From positions 42,752,242 to 42,816,241 of the forward strand of contig CM055277.1 of assembly GCA_029237695.1 (NCBI GenBank): a stretch of 64,000 nucleotides of DNA. The letters are read 5' to 3'. A program made the position numbers and the translations under genes. The notes beneath the pieces are model-generated. The model was not told where the DNA came from, searched no databases, and saw nothing but the letters and a program-made list of their open reading frames with translations. The first letter of the stretch is position 1; each line of letters opens with the position of its first letter. This document shows positions 21,245 to 32,640 of this stretch, in pieces. Source of the stretch: Conchocele bisecta (Eukaryota > Mollusca > Bivalvia > Lucinida > Thyasiridae).

Positions 21245-21560
21245 CAAGTGTATTATGGTCAGGTCGGGTCAAATATAGAGTGGGCCAGGTGTAGTGTGGG
21301 GTCAGGTGTACGGTGGGGGTCAGGTGTAGGGTGGGATCAGGCATACGGTGGGCCAAGTGTATGTTAAGGCCATGTTTATGGTGGGGCCAGTGTAGGGAGG
21401 CGACACACCTTTAACCCGATATATACGCAATTTGTTTGTAAAATATTCCATACATCGGGTAAACAATGGCCCGAGTCGCGCACCCTCATGTGTAGGGTAG
21501 GTCCAGGTGTAGCGTGTGGGCAGGTGTAGGGTGTGGTCAAGTGTAAGATTGGACCAAATA
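21245..21560. repeat. G-rich 'ggtcaggtgtagggtggg' minisatellite
   Basis: About 16-bp imperfect units from 21258 to 21400 and again 21495-21550, separated by unrelated sequence. Confidence 0.7.
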
Positions 21561-21608
21561 CAGTGGGGGCGGCAGATACGGCGGCGCCGTGACGACGTCA
21601 AATCCATA

Positions 21609-21641
21609 GTATCCCCCGACTTTCATCCGGGGGATACAATT
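21609..21641. repeat. Perfect short hairpin 'gtatcccccg...cgggggatac'
   Basis: An 11-12 bp G/C-rich stem around an 'actttcat' loop, just outside the satellite. A related 'gtatcccccgaccgg' lies at about 21093. Confidence 0.8.
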
Positions 21642-21699
21642 CATAGCATTTGTGAAATAGTTCAGAGAACTGACTGTCCGAATAGATTGTGGCAGTGCG

Positions 21700-23045
21700 T
21701 TCCATGTTAGGGGCATTTTGTCCCGTATAGGGGCACCTACAATGTATTCCATATAGGGGCAGCGGAATAGTGTTCCGTATTGGGGGCCCTATCAATAGGT
21801 GGTAAGACCTGGGAATTGTATAGGGGTAGCGGAATAGCGTTCCGTATGGGGGCCCTAGCCATAGGTGGTAACGTTACCTTCCATATAGGGGCACTAAGGT
21901 AACCTCCCGCATTATGTTCCGAATAGGGTCATTTTGTCCCATATAGGGGCACCGATAATGTGTTCCATATAGGGGCAGCGGAATAGCGTTCCGTATGGGG
22001 GCCCTAGCCATAGGTGGTAACGTTACCTTCCATATAGGGGCACTAAGGTAACCTCCCGCATTATGTTCCGAATAGGGTCATTTTGTCCCATATAGGGGCA
22101 CCGATAATGTGTTCCATATAGGGGCAGCGGAATAGTGTTCCGTATGGGGGCCCTTGCCATAGGTGGTAACGTTACCTTCCCTATAGGGGCACCAAGGTAA
22201 CCTCCCGCATTGTGTTCGGTATAGGAGCATTTTGTGCCGTATAGGGGCAACTACATTATGTTCCATATAGGGGCAGCGGAATAGTGTTACGTATAGGGGC
22301 CCTGTCAATAGGTGGTAACGTTACCTTCCCTATAGGGGCACAACGGTAACCTCCCGCATTATCTTCCGAATACGGGACAAAATGCCCCTATTGGGAACAC
22401 ATAATGCGGAAGGTTACCTTAGTGCCCCTATAGGGAAGGTAACGTTACCACCTATGCCCAGGGCCCCCATACGGAACACTATTCCGCTGCCCCTATATGG
22501 AACACATTGTAGGTGCCCCTATACGGGACAAAATGCCCCTATTCGGAACATAATGCGGGAGGTTACCTTGGTTTGCCTATAGGAAACGTAACGTTAACAC
22601 GTATTGTCACGGCCCCTATATGGAACACTTTTCTGGTGCCCCTATATGGAACACTTTGTAGGTGCCCCGATACGGCACAAATTGCCCCTATACAGAACAT
22701 AATGCGGAATGTAACCTTGGTGCCCCTGTGGGGGAGGTATCTTTACCACATATTGACCGGGCCCAATTCGACATAGTATGTCAATGCCCCTATATGGAAC
22801 ATTGTAGGTGCCCCTATACGGAACAAAATGTCCCTATACGGAACATAATGCGGGAAGTAATCTTGGTGCCCCTGTAGGGGAGGTAACTATACCACATATT
22901 TCCGGGGCCCCTATACAGCACAACAGTAAGGTTCCCCTACCTAGAACATATTGTAGGTGCCCCTATACGGCACAAAATGCCCCCATACGGAACATAATGC
23001 CGGAGGTTACCTTGGTGCCCCTATAGGGAAGGTAACGTTACCAAC
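21700..23045. repeat. 149-bp satellite arranged as a large palindrome
   Basis: On the left, monomers with ggtggtaacgttacc occur at about 21864, 22013, 22162 and 22311 (149-bp spacing) and contain ttccatataggggc. After about 22378 the same monomers appear in reverse (gggaacacataatgcgg, gcccctatagggaagg, gtaacgttaccacc) to 23045, with more divergence. The centre is near 22375-22380. Each monomer holds the perfect palindrome ggtaacgttacc. Frames such as MPLYGT... here are satellite readings. Confidence 0.9.
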
Positions 23046-23336
23046 CCCTCTCGCCTACACTGAAAGCAGCCACGAAAACTCATGACACAATCACCTATTA
23101 CGGTAATCGTAATTTAAATGTCAGAGCCTAGTTTATAATCACTTCGCAATTCTTTGAAAAACGAGTTGTATTAATGTATGCTTACGTATTTGACCTGTTG
23201 ATAAGCTAAGGGACTTGGCTCTCTGATCAAGTGTCTTCAATAAAACTAGATTATCAGTAAATGGCGTCACAAGTGATCAAGGGAAGTAACTGATAACATT
23301 TTATTTTATTACTACAGTACAGGAATTACGGATAAA
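23046..23336. other. No recognisable feature
   Basis: AT-rich sequence between the satellite and the minisatellite. Confidence 0.4.
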
Positions 23337-23648
23337 TTATGTGGCGGCCGCCAGATATTAAGTTGCGGCCGCCAGATAAATTATGTGGCGGCCGCCAGAT
23401 ATTAGGTGGCGGCCGCCAGGTAAATTAAGTGGCGGCCGCCAGATAAATTATGTGGCGGCCGCCAGATAAATTATGTGGCGGCCGCCAGATATTAGGTGGC
23501 GGCCGCCAGGTAAATTAAGTGGCGGCCGCCAGATAAATTATGTGGCGGCCGCCAGATAAATTATGTGGCGGCCGCCAGATAAATTATGTGGCGGCCGCCA
23601 GATATTAAGTGGCGGCCGCCAGGTAAATTAAGTGGCGGCCGCCAGATA
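23337..23648. repeat. Minisatellite of 22-24 bp units, each with ggcggccgcc
   Basis: About 14 units of gtggcggccgccag plus a variable AT spacer (ataaattat, atatta or gtaaattaa). Each unit carries a NotI site and a perfect 10-bp GC palindrome, a striking contrast with the AT-rich surroundings. Confidence 0.95.
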
Positions 23649-23669
23649 AAATATTTTCACTACCTGGCA

Positions 23670-26156
23670 CCTACGGGCTTCTGTACATGAGAGCTATTGT
23701 TACCGCAATGTGTCCGTCGTCCGTCGGCCGTCCGTGAACATTTTCAAACGTCTTCTCCTTGGTAACCATTGGGCCTATAATCACCAAACTTCATGGTCAT
23801 GGTCCTTAGGTAGGGGGATTACAAAATTGTTAAAATGACGTCATTACGTAATCCAAGATGGCCGCCATCTAAAAATAGCACAAATTCTTCAAAAATCTTC
23901 TTCTCAAGAACCGCCAACCGGATTTCAACAAAACTTGGTAGAAATGATCGATGTACAATGTTCTTTCAATGTTGTTAAAATGGTGACCCCCGGGGTCAAC
24001 AATGGGCGTGGCCCATGGGGTCAAATTGGGGTCAAATTTTATTTTTGACCGCATATAGTCATGTCATATATCAAATCTAAGGTATCAACGAGGCGATCAC
24101 TCTGGTACATTTTTTTTTTGTCGAATCGGATGGTTATTTCATCCAAGATGGCCGCCGAAAGGTCAAAAGGTTGTTCTTTTATTAGAGATTTCAAAATTCT
24201 TCTTCACATGAACCGCTTGGCCCATGGTAGCCAAACTTAAAAGTTATGGTCCATGGGTGAAGCCTTTTCAGATTTGTTAAAATGGAGGTCATCGCTAATC
24301 CAAGATGGCCGCCATCTAAAAATAGCATAAATTCTTAAAAAATCTTCTTCTCATGAACCGCTAGCCGGATTTCAACGAAACTTGGGAGGAATGATCGATG
24401 TACAATGCTCTTTCAAATTTGTTAAAATGGTGACCCCGGGGTTAAAAATTGGCGTGGCCCTTGGGGTCAAATTTTATTTTTGATCGAATATGGTCATGTC
24501 ATATATCAAATCGAAGGTATCAATGAGGCGATCACTCTGGTGAATTTTTTGTCGAAATCGGATGTTTATGTCATCCAAGATGACCGCCGAAAGGTCAAAA
24601 GGTCATTATTTTATTAGAGATTTCAAAATTCTTCTTCACACGAACCGCTTGGCCCATAGTTGCCAAACTTCACAGTTATGGTCCATGGGTGAAGCATTTT
24701 CAGATTTGTTAAAACGGAGGTTGTCGCTAATCCAAGATGGCCACCGTCTAAAAATAGCACAAATTCTTAAAAAATCTTCTTATCATGAACTGCCAGCCGG
24801 ATTTCGACGAAACTTGGTAGGAATGATCGATGTCAATGCTGTTTCAAAGGTGTTAAACTGGTGACCCCGGGGTTAAAAATGGGTGTGGCCCGTGGGGATC
24901 TTGGAGTCAAATTTTATTTTTGACCGAATATGGTCATGTCTATATCAAATCGAAGGTATCAAAGAGGCGATCGCTCTGGTACATTTTTTGTCGAAATTGG
25001 ATGGTCATGTCATCCAAGATGGCCACCGAAAGGTCAAAAGGTCGTTCTTTTATTAGATTTCAAAATTCTTCTTCACACAAACCACTTGGCCCATGGTGGC
25101 CAAACTTCACAGTTATGGTCCATGGGTGAAGCCTTTTCAGATTTGTTAAAATGGAGGTCGTCGCTAATCCAAGATGGCCGCCGTCTTGAAAATAGCGCAA
25201 ATTCTTAAAAAATCTTCTTCTCATGAAGCGCCAGCCGGATTTCGATGAAACTTGGTAGGAATGATCGATGTACAATGCTCTTTCAAAGTTGTTAAAATGA
25301 TGACCCCGGGGTCAAAAATGGGCGTGGCCTATGGGGTCAAATTGGGGTCAAATTTTTATTTTTGACCGAATATGGTCATGTCTATATCAAATCAAAGGTA
25401 TCAAAGAGGCGATCGCTCTGGTACATTTTTTGTCGAAATTGGATGGTCATGTCATCCAAGATGGCCACCGAAAGGTCAAAAGGTTGTTCTTTTATTAGAG
25501 ATTTGAAAATTCTTCTTCACACAAACCGCTTGGCCCATGGTGGCCAAACTTCACAGTTATGGTTCATGGGTGAAGCCTTTTCAGATTTGTTAAAACGGAG
25601 GTCGTTGCTAATCCAAGATGGCCGCCGTCTAAAAATAGCACAAATTCTTAAAAAATCTTTTCTCATGAACCGCCAAGCCAACCATTTCGACGAAACTTGG
25701 TAGGAATGATCGACGTAGAATGCTCTTTCAAAGGTGTTAAAATGGTGACCCCGGGGTCAAAAATGGGCGTGGCCCGTGTGGTCAAATTTTTGACCAAATA
25801 TGGTCATGTCATATATAAAATTGAATGTATCGATGAGGCGATTGCTCTGGTGCAATATTTGTCGGAATCGGATGATTATGTCATCCATGATGGCCTCCAA
25901 AAGGTCCATTTATTCGAGATTTTGAACGTATTTTTCTCAGGAACCACATGGCCGATGCTGGCCAAACTTCGTAATAAGTTCAGATCCTTGGGTGAAGCAT
26001 TTCCAGATTTGGTAAAATAGAGTCATCGCTTAATCCAAGATGACCGCCATCTAAAAATAGCACAATTTTTTTAAAACACATATAAACTCAATGTCACATT
26101 CTCCTCTGGTGTTCATGGAGTCAGGTGAGCGAATTAGGGCCATCATGGCCCTCTTG
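23670..26156 (+). mobile_element. Long tandem-repeat element, locus 1 (possible Helentron-like non-autonomous element)
   Basis: Starts gagagctattgttaccgcaatg with ccgtcgtccgtc, then about five units of 430-440 bp ('ggtcaaaagg' at about 24161, 24593, 25032, 25472). Ends with tcaggtgagcgaattag, the hairpin gggccatcatggccc (26137-26151) and tcttgttt. The ends include agctcacctga / tcaggtgagc as a short inverted pair (seen intact at locus 2). Internal tandem repeats plus a 3' hairpin and no long terminal inverted repeats fit a Helentron-associated element, but this is an inference. ORFs of 60-113 residues here are repeat readings. Confidence 0.7.
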
Positions 26157-27540
26157 TTTGGTTAAGTGTTTTTGTTAAAGTTTTTCGTTACACTATATCT
26201 CTGCAACTGCTTTGCCCATTACCTTGAAACTTCACATGGGTGTTTATCATCATCTTTATTTTCATTCTATCCCCCTCCCGTGCGGCCCCTGTGCCCAATG
26301 TCAAGGTCAAATTACTTTGAAGTTTTTGGTTAAGTTTTTTGGTTAAACTTTTTGTACTCTGCAACTGCTTTGCCCATTACCTTGAAACTTCATATGGGTG
26401 TTTATCATCATCTATATTTTCATTCTACCCCCCTTCCGTGCGGCCCCTGTGCCCAATGTCAAGGTCAAATTGCTTTGAAGTTTTTGGTTAAGTTCTTTGG
26501 TTAAAGTTTTTGGTTAAAGTTTTTGGTTAAGTTTTGTGGTGAAAGTTTTTGGTTAAGTTTTTTGGTTAAATTTCTTTGTTATACTATATCTCTCTGCATT
26601 CTGCTTTTGGGCCCATACCTTGAAACATCACAATGGTGTTTATCATCATCTGGTTTAAATTTATTTTCATTCTACCCCCCTTTCCCGTGCGGCCCTGCCT
26701 TTGCCCAATGTCAAGGTCAAATTACTTTGATTTTTGGTTAATTTTTTGGTTAAACAATTTCTTTTCTTACTACTATATCTTTGCAACTGCTTTGCCCATT
26801 ACCTTGAAACTTCACATGGGTGTTTATCATCATCTATATTTTCATTCTACCCCCCTTCCGTGCGGCCCCTGTGCCTAATGTCAAGGTCAAATTACTTTGA
26901 AGTTTTTTGGTTAAAGTTTTTTGTTTAAGTTTTTGTCGCACCCGCTTGCTGAAAGCGCGATATAGTCGGCACTTTGGCGTACGTACGTACGTGTGTCCGG
27001 TTAAAGTTTTTGGTTAAGTTGTTTGGTTAAGTTTTTTGGTTAAAGTTTTTGGTTGAGTTCTTTGGTTAAAGTTTTTGGTTAAGTTTTTTGGTTAAGTTTT
27101 TTGGTTTAGTTTTTTGGTTAAGTTTTTTGGTTAAAGTTTTTCGTTATACTATATCTCTGCAACTGCTTTTAAAACCCAATTACCTTGAAACTTCAACATG
27201 GGTGTTTATCATCATCTATATTTTCATTCTACCCCCCTCCCCGTGCGGCCGCCCCTGTGCCCAATGTCAAGGTCAAAATTACTTTAAGAAAGTTTTTCGT
27301 TAAGTTTTTTGTTAAAGTTTTTTTTGTTATACTATATCTCTGCAACTGCTTTGCCCATTACCTTCAAACTTCACATGGGTGTTTATCATCATCTGTATTT
27401 TCATTCTACCCCACTCCCGTGCGGCCCTGTGCCTAATGTCAAGGTCAAATTTCTTTGAAGTTTTTGGTTAAGTTTTTTGGTTAAAGTTTTTGGTTAAGTT
27501 TTTTGGTTAAGATTTTTGGTTAAAGTTTTTGGTTAAGTTT
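26157..27540 (+). repeat. 'ggttaagttttttggttaaag' tandem repeat block
   Basis: About six units of roughly 170-200 bp with 'ctctgcaactgctttgcccattacct', 'tgggtgtttatcatcatct' and 'gtgcggcccctgtgcc...aatgtcaaggtcaaa', separated by runs of ggttaag(t)n. A 'gtcgcacccgcttgctgaaagcgcgatatagtcgg' block at 26937 links it to the reverse-oriented block at 55.9-57.4 kb. Confidence 0.8.
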
Positions 27541-29631
27541 TTAGCTCACCTGAGCGAAGCTAATGTGAGCTATTGTTACCGCAATGTGTCCGTCGTCCGT
27601 CGTCCGTCGTCCATGAACATTTTCAAACGTCTTCTCCTCAGTAACCATTGGGCCTATAGTCACCAAACTTCATGATCATGGTCCTTAGGTAGGGGGATTA
27701 CAAAATTGTTAAAATGACGTCATTGCGTAATCCAAGATGGCCGCCGTCTAAAAATAGCACAAATTCTTCAAAAGTCTTCTTCTCAAGAACTGCCAACCGG
27801 ATTTCGACAAAACTTGGTAGGAATGATCGATGTACAATGCTCTTTCAAAGTTGTTAAAATGGTGACCCTGGGGTCAAAACTGGGTGTGGCCCGTGGGGTC
27901 AAATTGGGGTCAAATTTTTGACCGAATATGGTCATGTCATATATCAAATTGAAGGTATCAAAGAGGCGATCACTCTGGTGCATTTTTTGTCGAAATCTGA
28001 TGGTCATGTCATCCAAGATGGCCGCCAAAAGGTCAAAAGGTCGTTCTTTTATTAGAGATTTCAAAATTCTTCTTCACATGAATCGCTTGGCCCATGGTAG
28101 CCAAACTTAAAAGTTATGGTCCATGGGTGAAGCCTTTTCAGATTTGTTAAAATGGAGGTCATCGCTAATCCAAGATGGCCACCGTCTAAAAATAGCATAA
28201 ATTCTTAAAAAATCTTCTTCTCATGAACCGCTAGCCGGATTTCGACGAAACTTGGTAGGAATGATCAATGTACAATGCTCTTTCAAAGTTGTTAAAATGG
28301 TGACCCCGGGGTCAAAAATGGGCGTGGCCCGTGGGATCAAATTTGGGTCAAATTTTATTTTTGACCGAATATGGTCAAGTCATATATCGAATTGAAGGTA
28401 TCAAAGAGGCGATCACTCTGGTGCATTTTTTGTCGAAATCTGATGGTCATGTCATCCAAGATGGCCGCCAAAAGGTCAAAAGGTCGTTCTTTTATTAGAG
28501 ATTTCAAAATTCTTCTTCACATGAATCGCTTGGCCCATGGTAGCCAAACTTAAAAGTTATGGTCCATGGGTGAAGCCTTTTCAGATTTGTTAAAATGGAG
28601 GTCATCGCTAATCCAAGATGGCCACCGTCTAAAAATAGCATAAATTCTTAAAAAATCTTCTTCTCATGAACCGCCAGCCGGATTTCGACGAAACTTGGTA
28701 GGAATGATCAATGTACAATGCTCTTTCAAAGTTGTTAAAATGGTGACCCCGGGGTCAAAAATGTGCGTGGCCCGTGGGGTCAAATTGGGGTCAAATTTTA
28801 TTTGTGACCAAATATGGTCATGTTATATATCAAATCGAAGGTATCAATGAGGCGATCACTTTTGGTGAATTTTTTGTCGAAATATGATGGTTATGTCATC
28901 CAAGATGGCCGCCGAAAGGTCAAAAGGTCGTTCTTTTATTAGAGATTTAAAAATTCTACTTCACATGAACCGCTTGGCCCATGGTAGCCAAACTTCACAG
29001 TTATGGTCCATGGGTGAAGCCTTTTCAGAATTGTTATAATGGAGGTCATCGCTAATCCAAGATGGCCGCCGTCTAAAAATAGCACAAATTCTTAAAAAAT
29101 CTTTTTCTCATGAACCACTGGCCCGATTTCGACGAAACTTGGTAGGAATGATCGATGTACAATGCTCTTTTAAAGTTGTGAAAATGGTGACCCCGGGGTC
29201 AAAAATGGGCGCGGCCCGTGGGGTCAAATTGGGGTCAAATTTTATTTTTGACCGAATATGGTCATGTCATATATCAAATTGAAGGTATCGATTAGGCGAT
29301 TGCTCTTCTGGCGCAATTAATTGGTCGGAAATCGGATGCTTCATGTCATTCCAAGATGGCCGCCAAAAGGTCCATTTATTTGAGATTTTGAACGTCTTTT
29401 TCTCAGGAATCACATGGCCGATGCTGGCCAAACTTCATAGGAAGTTCCGATCCTTGGGTGAAGCATTTTCAGATTTGGTGAAATGAGAGTCATCGCTTAA
29501 TCCAAGATGACCGCCGTCTAAAAATAGCACAATTTTTTTCTTTTAAAACACATAAACTCGATGTCACATTCTCCTCTGGTGTTCATGGAGTCAGGTGAGC
29601 GAATTAGGGCCATCATGGCCCTCTTGTTTGG
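27541..29631 (+). mobile_element. Long tandem-repeat element, locus 2 (complete ends)
   Basis: Left end tagctcacctgagcgaagc followed by tattgttaccgcaatgtg and ccgtcgtccgtcgtcc. Several about 440-bp units follow. The right end is tcaggtgagcgaattag, then hairpin gggccatcatggccc (29617-29631). It is followed by ttgtttggttaag, the same 3' flank as locus 1, and the ggttaag block resumes, so this copy lies within that block or was duplicated with it. Confidence 0.75.
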
Positions 29632-29639
29632 TTAAGTTA

Positions 29640-29712
29640 TTCGTTATACTATATCTTTTTTTTAGTGTCCATGCCTCGCCACAAGGCGCGACATGCAGGC
29701 CGCGGCCATCTA
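29640..29712. repeat. Tail of the ggttaag block and a 'gcgacatgcaggccgcggcc' module
   Basis: 'gtccatgcctcgccacaaggcgcgacatg' recurs at 34232-34290 after the locus 3 element, so it is an interspersed module. It forms the apparent C-terminus of the overlapping minus frame. Confidence 0.65.
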
Positions 29713-29985
29713 GTTTAACAATTAAATGCCAATATCTTTTGTGTAACTGCCCACCATCTTTGAGACTGCTCCGTTTTGCTTTTAAGCATTCGGACATTCT
29801 GGGTGTTGTTTTCGACTGGAGGTTGCTATGAAAGTACTTTTTTATTTCGTGTTCTTCTGCTACAGTCCACCTTTGTCTCCTGGTAACATTTTTATTCTTA
29901 TTTCTGTGACTAACTAAACCTTCCTCATCCGTGTCTGATCCATGTAAACCAGCTCCGGTATAATCGGGGTCTGAATCACGCCCAG

Positions 29986-30288
29986 TAGCCTATTTCATCA
30001 ACATTGCAAAGTATACTTTAGTAGCAAAGTATACTTTGAGGGAGAAATTTTCAATTTTATGATAAATTTATTAATTTTTATTATACTGAATTTATTACAT
30101 TATCACAGCCAATTTGGCTGTGATAATGCAATAAATTCAGTATAATAATTCTGCATACTTTTAATCATGAAATATATGCAGTGGTTAGTTCTATATGAAA
30201 TAATGCATTTCAGGAAAAATAAATGATTACTCCCTCAAAGTATACTTTGCTAGTAAAGTATACTTTGCAATGTTGGTGAAATAGGCTA
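29986..30288. mobile_element. 303-bp foldback MITE 'tagcctatttcatcaac', copy 1, inside coding sequence
   Basis: Near-perfect terminal inverted repeats (tagcctatttcatcaacatt / aatgttggtgaaataggcta) and a central ggctgtgataatg palindrome. CAG lies directly on both sides (29983-29985 and 30289-30291), consistent with a 3-bp target duplication. Reverse orientation relative to the other two copies. Confidence 0.9.
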
Positions 30289-30313
30289 CAGAACAATCAT
30301 CATCTGGGTCTGG

Positions 30314-30456
30314 GGATCCTACACTTGGGTCTGGGGCATCACTTGTCGAGGGCACTTCATCATCACTTGTCGAGTGCACTTCATCACCACTTGTCGAGGG
30401 CACTTCATCATCACTTGTCGAGGGCTTTTCATCATCACTTGTCGAGAGCACTTCTG
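30314..30456 (-). repeat. 24-bp coding minisatellite, about 5-6 units
   Basis: Units of atcatcacttgtcgagggcacttc encode STSDDEVP on the minus strand; one unit has a further substitution (gggctttt). Confidence 0.9.
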
Positions 30457-30683
30457 GCACCACGTTCATTCTGATTCATGATAATATCGATGAAATCCAC
30501 TTCGTCCAATTTCTTTCCGACAAATTTTGATTGAATGTTTAAGTCTTGTATCATTAACACCTTGCCGATGTTCACCCTCTCAATAAATGGAGACATTGTG
30601 CGGTAATGGGCCAAGTGCACATTTTCTGTGTGCCCTAGATGTCGACATACCCATTGTAGTTCGTTTGGAGCAAGATTCATCAC

Positions 30684-31619
30684 CTGAAACCAAAGATATA
30701 TTTTTCATTGAGTAAAATTAAAAAACTTGGTAGATATGAGCATAAGCATCGTCATCGGCCTGAAGATTAGGACAATGATGAAATGGTGTTTTATGTCTGG
30801 TCATCAGCATGAGTGCAGAACTGAATCAGCACTGAACTTTGGAAAAACCTGATTCAGTGCCAGGTGTTATTACCACACCAAGCCAAGTGGCTCTTCCTTC
30901 TGCTTGTAGTCAGTCATACAAGAAGCAGGTTTTCAAGGAATGAGCAGCAGAGTTGCAGCTGATGCCATGTTTCAAGAAGAATGAATAGAGATTACTCAAA
31001 ATTATCATCTGGACACCAGAAGCTGCCGCTGCGTGCACCATAAGTAATCACTATTTGCTGTGTTACAGGCAAAACTAAGTGATATACAGCCTGAATGCAA
31101 TCAGTTTTTTAAATAAACCTGAAAATAATGTTTAATTGTAAAATAAATTTCTATGAGTTTCAATTCCAACTTTCAACAACATTTTGCTTGCCTTAAACAT
31201 GTTAACTAATGCAAAAATAAATGCCTTAAGAGCAAGATGCCAGTTACATTCCGTTAGCCATGTGATATGGGTCGTCTGCACACAGCACCTGGTGCATGTG
31301 CATCGGTCGATACCTCTTGTCAATAATCTGTGAACCATGATATCGGGGTGGTAGGTCTATCTATTTTCTAGCGTGATAACACGGGAATTACACTTGAAGC
31401 AATGTATGCAGGGTTGGACGAAGTCATAAAAATAGAAATAAATGCTTACTATTGATACTAATAACCATTTTCTATACAATGCGGGCTGTATACCCGCCAA
31501 AAATATGCTTATGCCATATTTTCGCTGGGTTTTCTTAAAAGATCCTGTCGCGCATTAGAGACTCCCCATCAATTAAAGTGTGATGCATTATATATCGAAA
31601 TTTGTATCTGAAATGCAAC
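30684..31619. other. No recognisable gene
   Basis: Probably intron upstream of the recombinase-like exon. A short inverted pair (actgaatcagcactgaac / ctgattcagtgcc) lies near 30823-30862. The 68-residue minus frame near 31132-31338 shows no family signature. Confidence 0.35.
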
Positions 31620-31621
31620 AA

Positions 31622-31720
31622 TGATCTCTGGCGGAATGGGTAGAGTTCGCTTAGTGTTTTAAGGGACTCAAGTTCAAATCCGACCTAGGTCATATATTTC
31701 TTTCTGTTTTTATCTTACTT
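31622..31720 (+). repeat. tRNA-derived SINE head
   Basis: Box A tggcggaatggg (31629-31640) fits TRGCNNARYNGG, and box B agttcaaatcc (31671-31681) fits GGTTCGANTCC with two changes, at a tRNA-like spacing. No acceptor stem can pair, so it is not a functional tRNA gene. A T-rich tail follows. Confidence 0.55.
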
Positions 31721-32430
31721 TTTTCAGTGGTAAATCATCGGGGGTGAATGTTCTGAATGTTAGAAAATGGCGGCCACACGTGCGTGATTTGGCGATTCAC
31801 TGTCGCACAAGACCTTTTATTTGGCATTCACATATTGACGTGTTTCATCCATAGTTGTAAAGGAAACAATTCCGGATTTCAAAACAATTATTTGAACAAT
31901 AAACTTGAAAATACTTGATTTCCGCTACCACGGTAGCGCCAGTTGTTTTATCAATTTGCACCAGTTGTTGTTGTTGTTGCGTAAACTGGTACTGGTATAG
32001 TGTTTAAATTTCGAACGAAAAAACCGAAGTAGTCCGTCGCTGTCGTTAGGACTTGCAACCAGTCATTTCACAAAAATTAACGGTCTTGTCAGAGTTTAGT
32101 GCCCAATCACTAACTTTTTGACAGTACTGCATTGCTGCATTTTTTCTAGACATTTCAAAACTGACACACACGTTCCAATCAACCATTTGGACATACTTTC
32201 TTGTGTGACGGTCACACAAGAGCAAAAAGAGCAGCGAAGTATACATTTTTTGGAAAAAATGAAGCACAAGTACTCGCTGGTAAACCTGGATGGACGGACG
32301 TACAGACGAGAGATACAATGTGGGGTTGGTCTCGTCCATAAACGCTGTGGGGTGTAAAGCTTGTACGAATGATACTTCTGAGGTTGCATTGAGAATTCTT
32401 AGGAGAGTTACATTGTGGGGTTACTTTGTC
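31721..32430. other. Unassigned; short unexplained minus frame
   Basis: A minus-strand frame (32046-32339, 97 residues) with several Cys (DRHTRKYVQMVDWNVC, then CQKVSDWALNSDKTVNFCE) has no recognised motif and no clear splice sites. Low support as a gene. Confidence 0.2.
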
Positions 32431-32439
32431 CGAAGATAT

Positions 32440-32640
32440 TGTGGGGTTTGATAACTAAAATAATAAAAAAATACTGTGGTACATAAAATAATAAAAAAAT
32501 ACTGTGGTACATCTAAGTATGAACCCTGTAGTGCCATGGACAATCAACCCCACAAGGTGTCGTTCACCATACTATCATAAACCCTGTAGTGCCATGGACA
32601 ATCAACCCCACAAGATGACGTCCACCATACTATGATAAAC
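32440..32640. repeat. Two short tandem duplications
   Basis: 'taaaataataaaaaaatactgtgg' twice near 32457-32512, and 'accctgtagtgccatggacaatcaacc' twice near 32521-32635 (about 58-bp spacing). Confidence 0.85.

Larger units (their letters stand above)
29713..30683 (-). pseudogene. Tyrosine-recombinase-like C-terminal exon, interrupted by a MITE
   Basis: Acceptor TTTGGTTTCAG precedes VMNLAPNELQWVCRHLGHTE, NVHLAHYRTMSPFIERV, then FVGKKLDEVDFIDI. The LGH...HYR pattern resembles the C-terminal His and Tyr of tyrosine recombinases; large invertebrate and fish gene families carry it and may be domesticated Crypton/DIRS-type proteins (inference). A one-base shift near 30470 leads into five STSDDEVP repeats and DPSVGSPDPDDD. 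A 303-bp MITE then splits the codon run. Beyond it the frame resumes in register with DSDPDYTGAGLHG, a basic segment, RRQRWTVAEEHEIKKYFHSN and SECLKAKRSSLKDGGQLHKR. The frameshift plus MITE make it a pseudogene. Confidence 0.75.

Noticed and set aside
21700..23030. Several 65-87-residue frames of the MPLYGT...PYTEHNAG type on both strands
   Set aside because: They are readings of the 149-bp satellite in both directions, with identical peptides wherever the unit lacks a stop.
23337..23648. CRISPR-like regular array
   Set aside because: Spacers are short AT variants of each other, not unique, and the context is an animal genome; this is a minisatellite.
26523..27436. Frames such as VKFLVKQFLF and YLETSHGCLSSS
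   Set aside because: Readings of the ggttaag tandem block.
31622..31700. Functional tRNA gene
   Set aside because: Boxes A and B are present but the acceptor stem cannot pair and box B is degenerate; a SINE head fits better.
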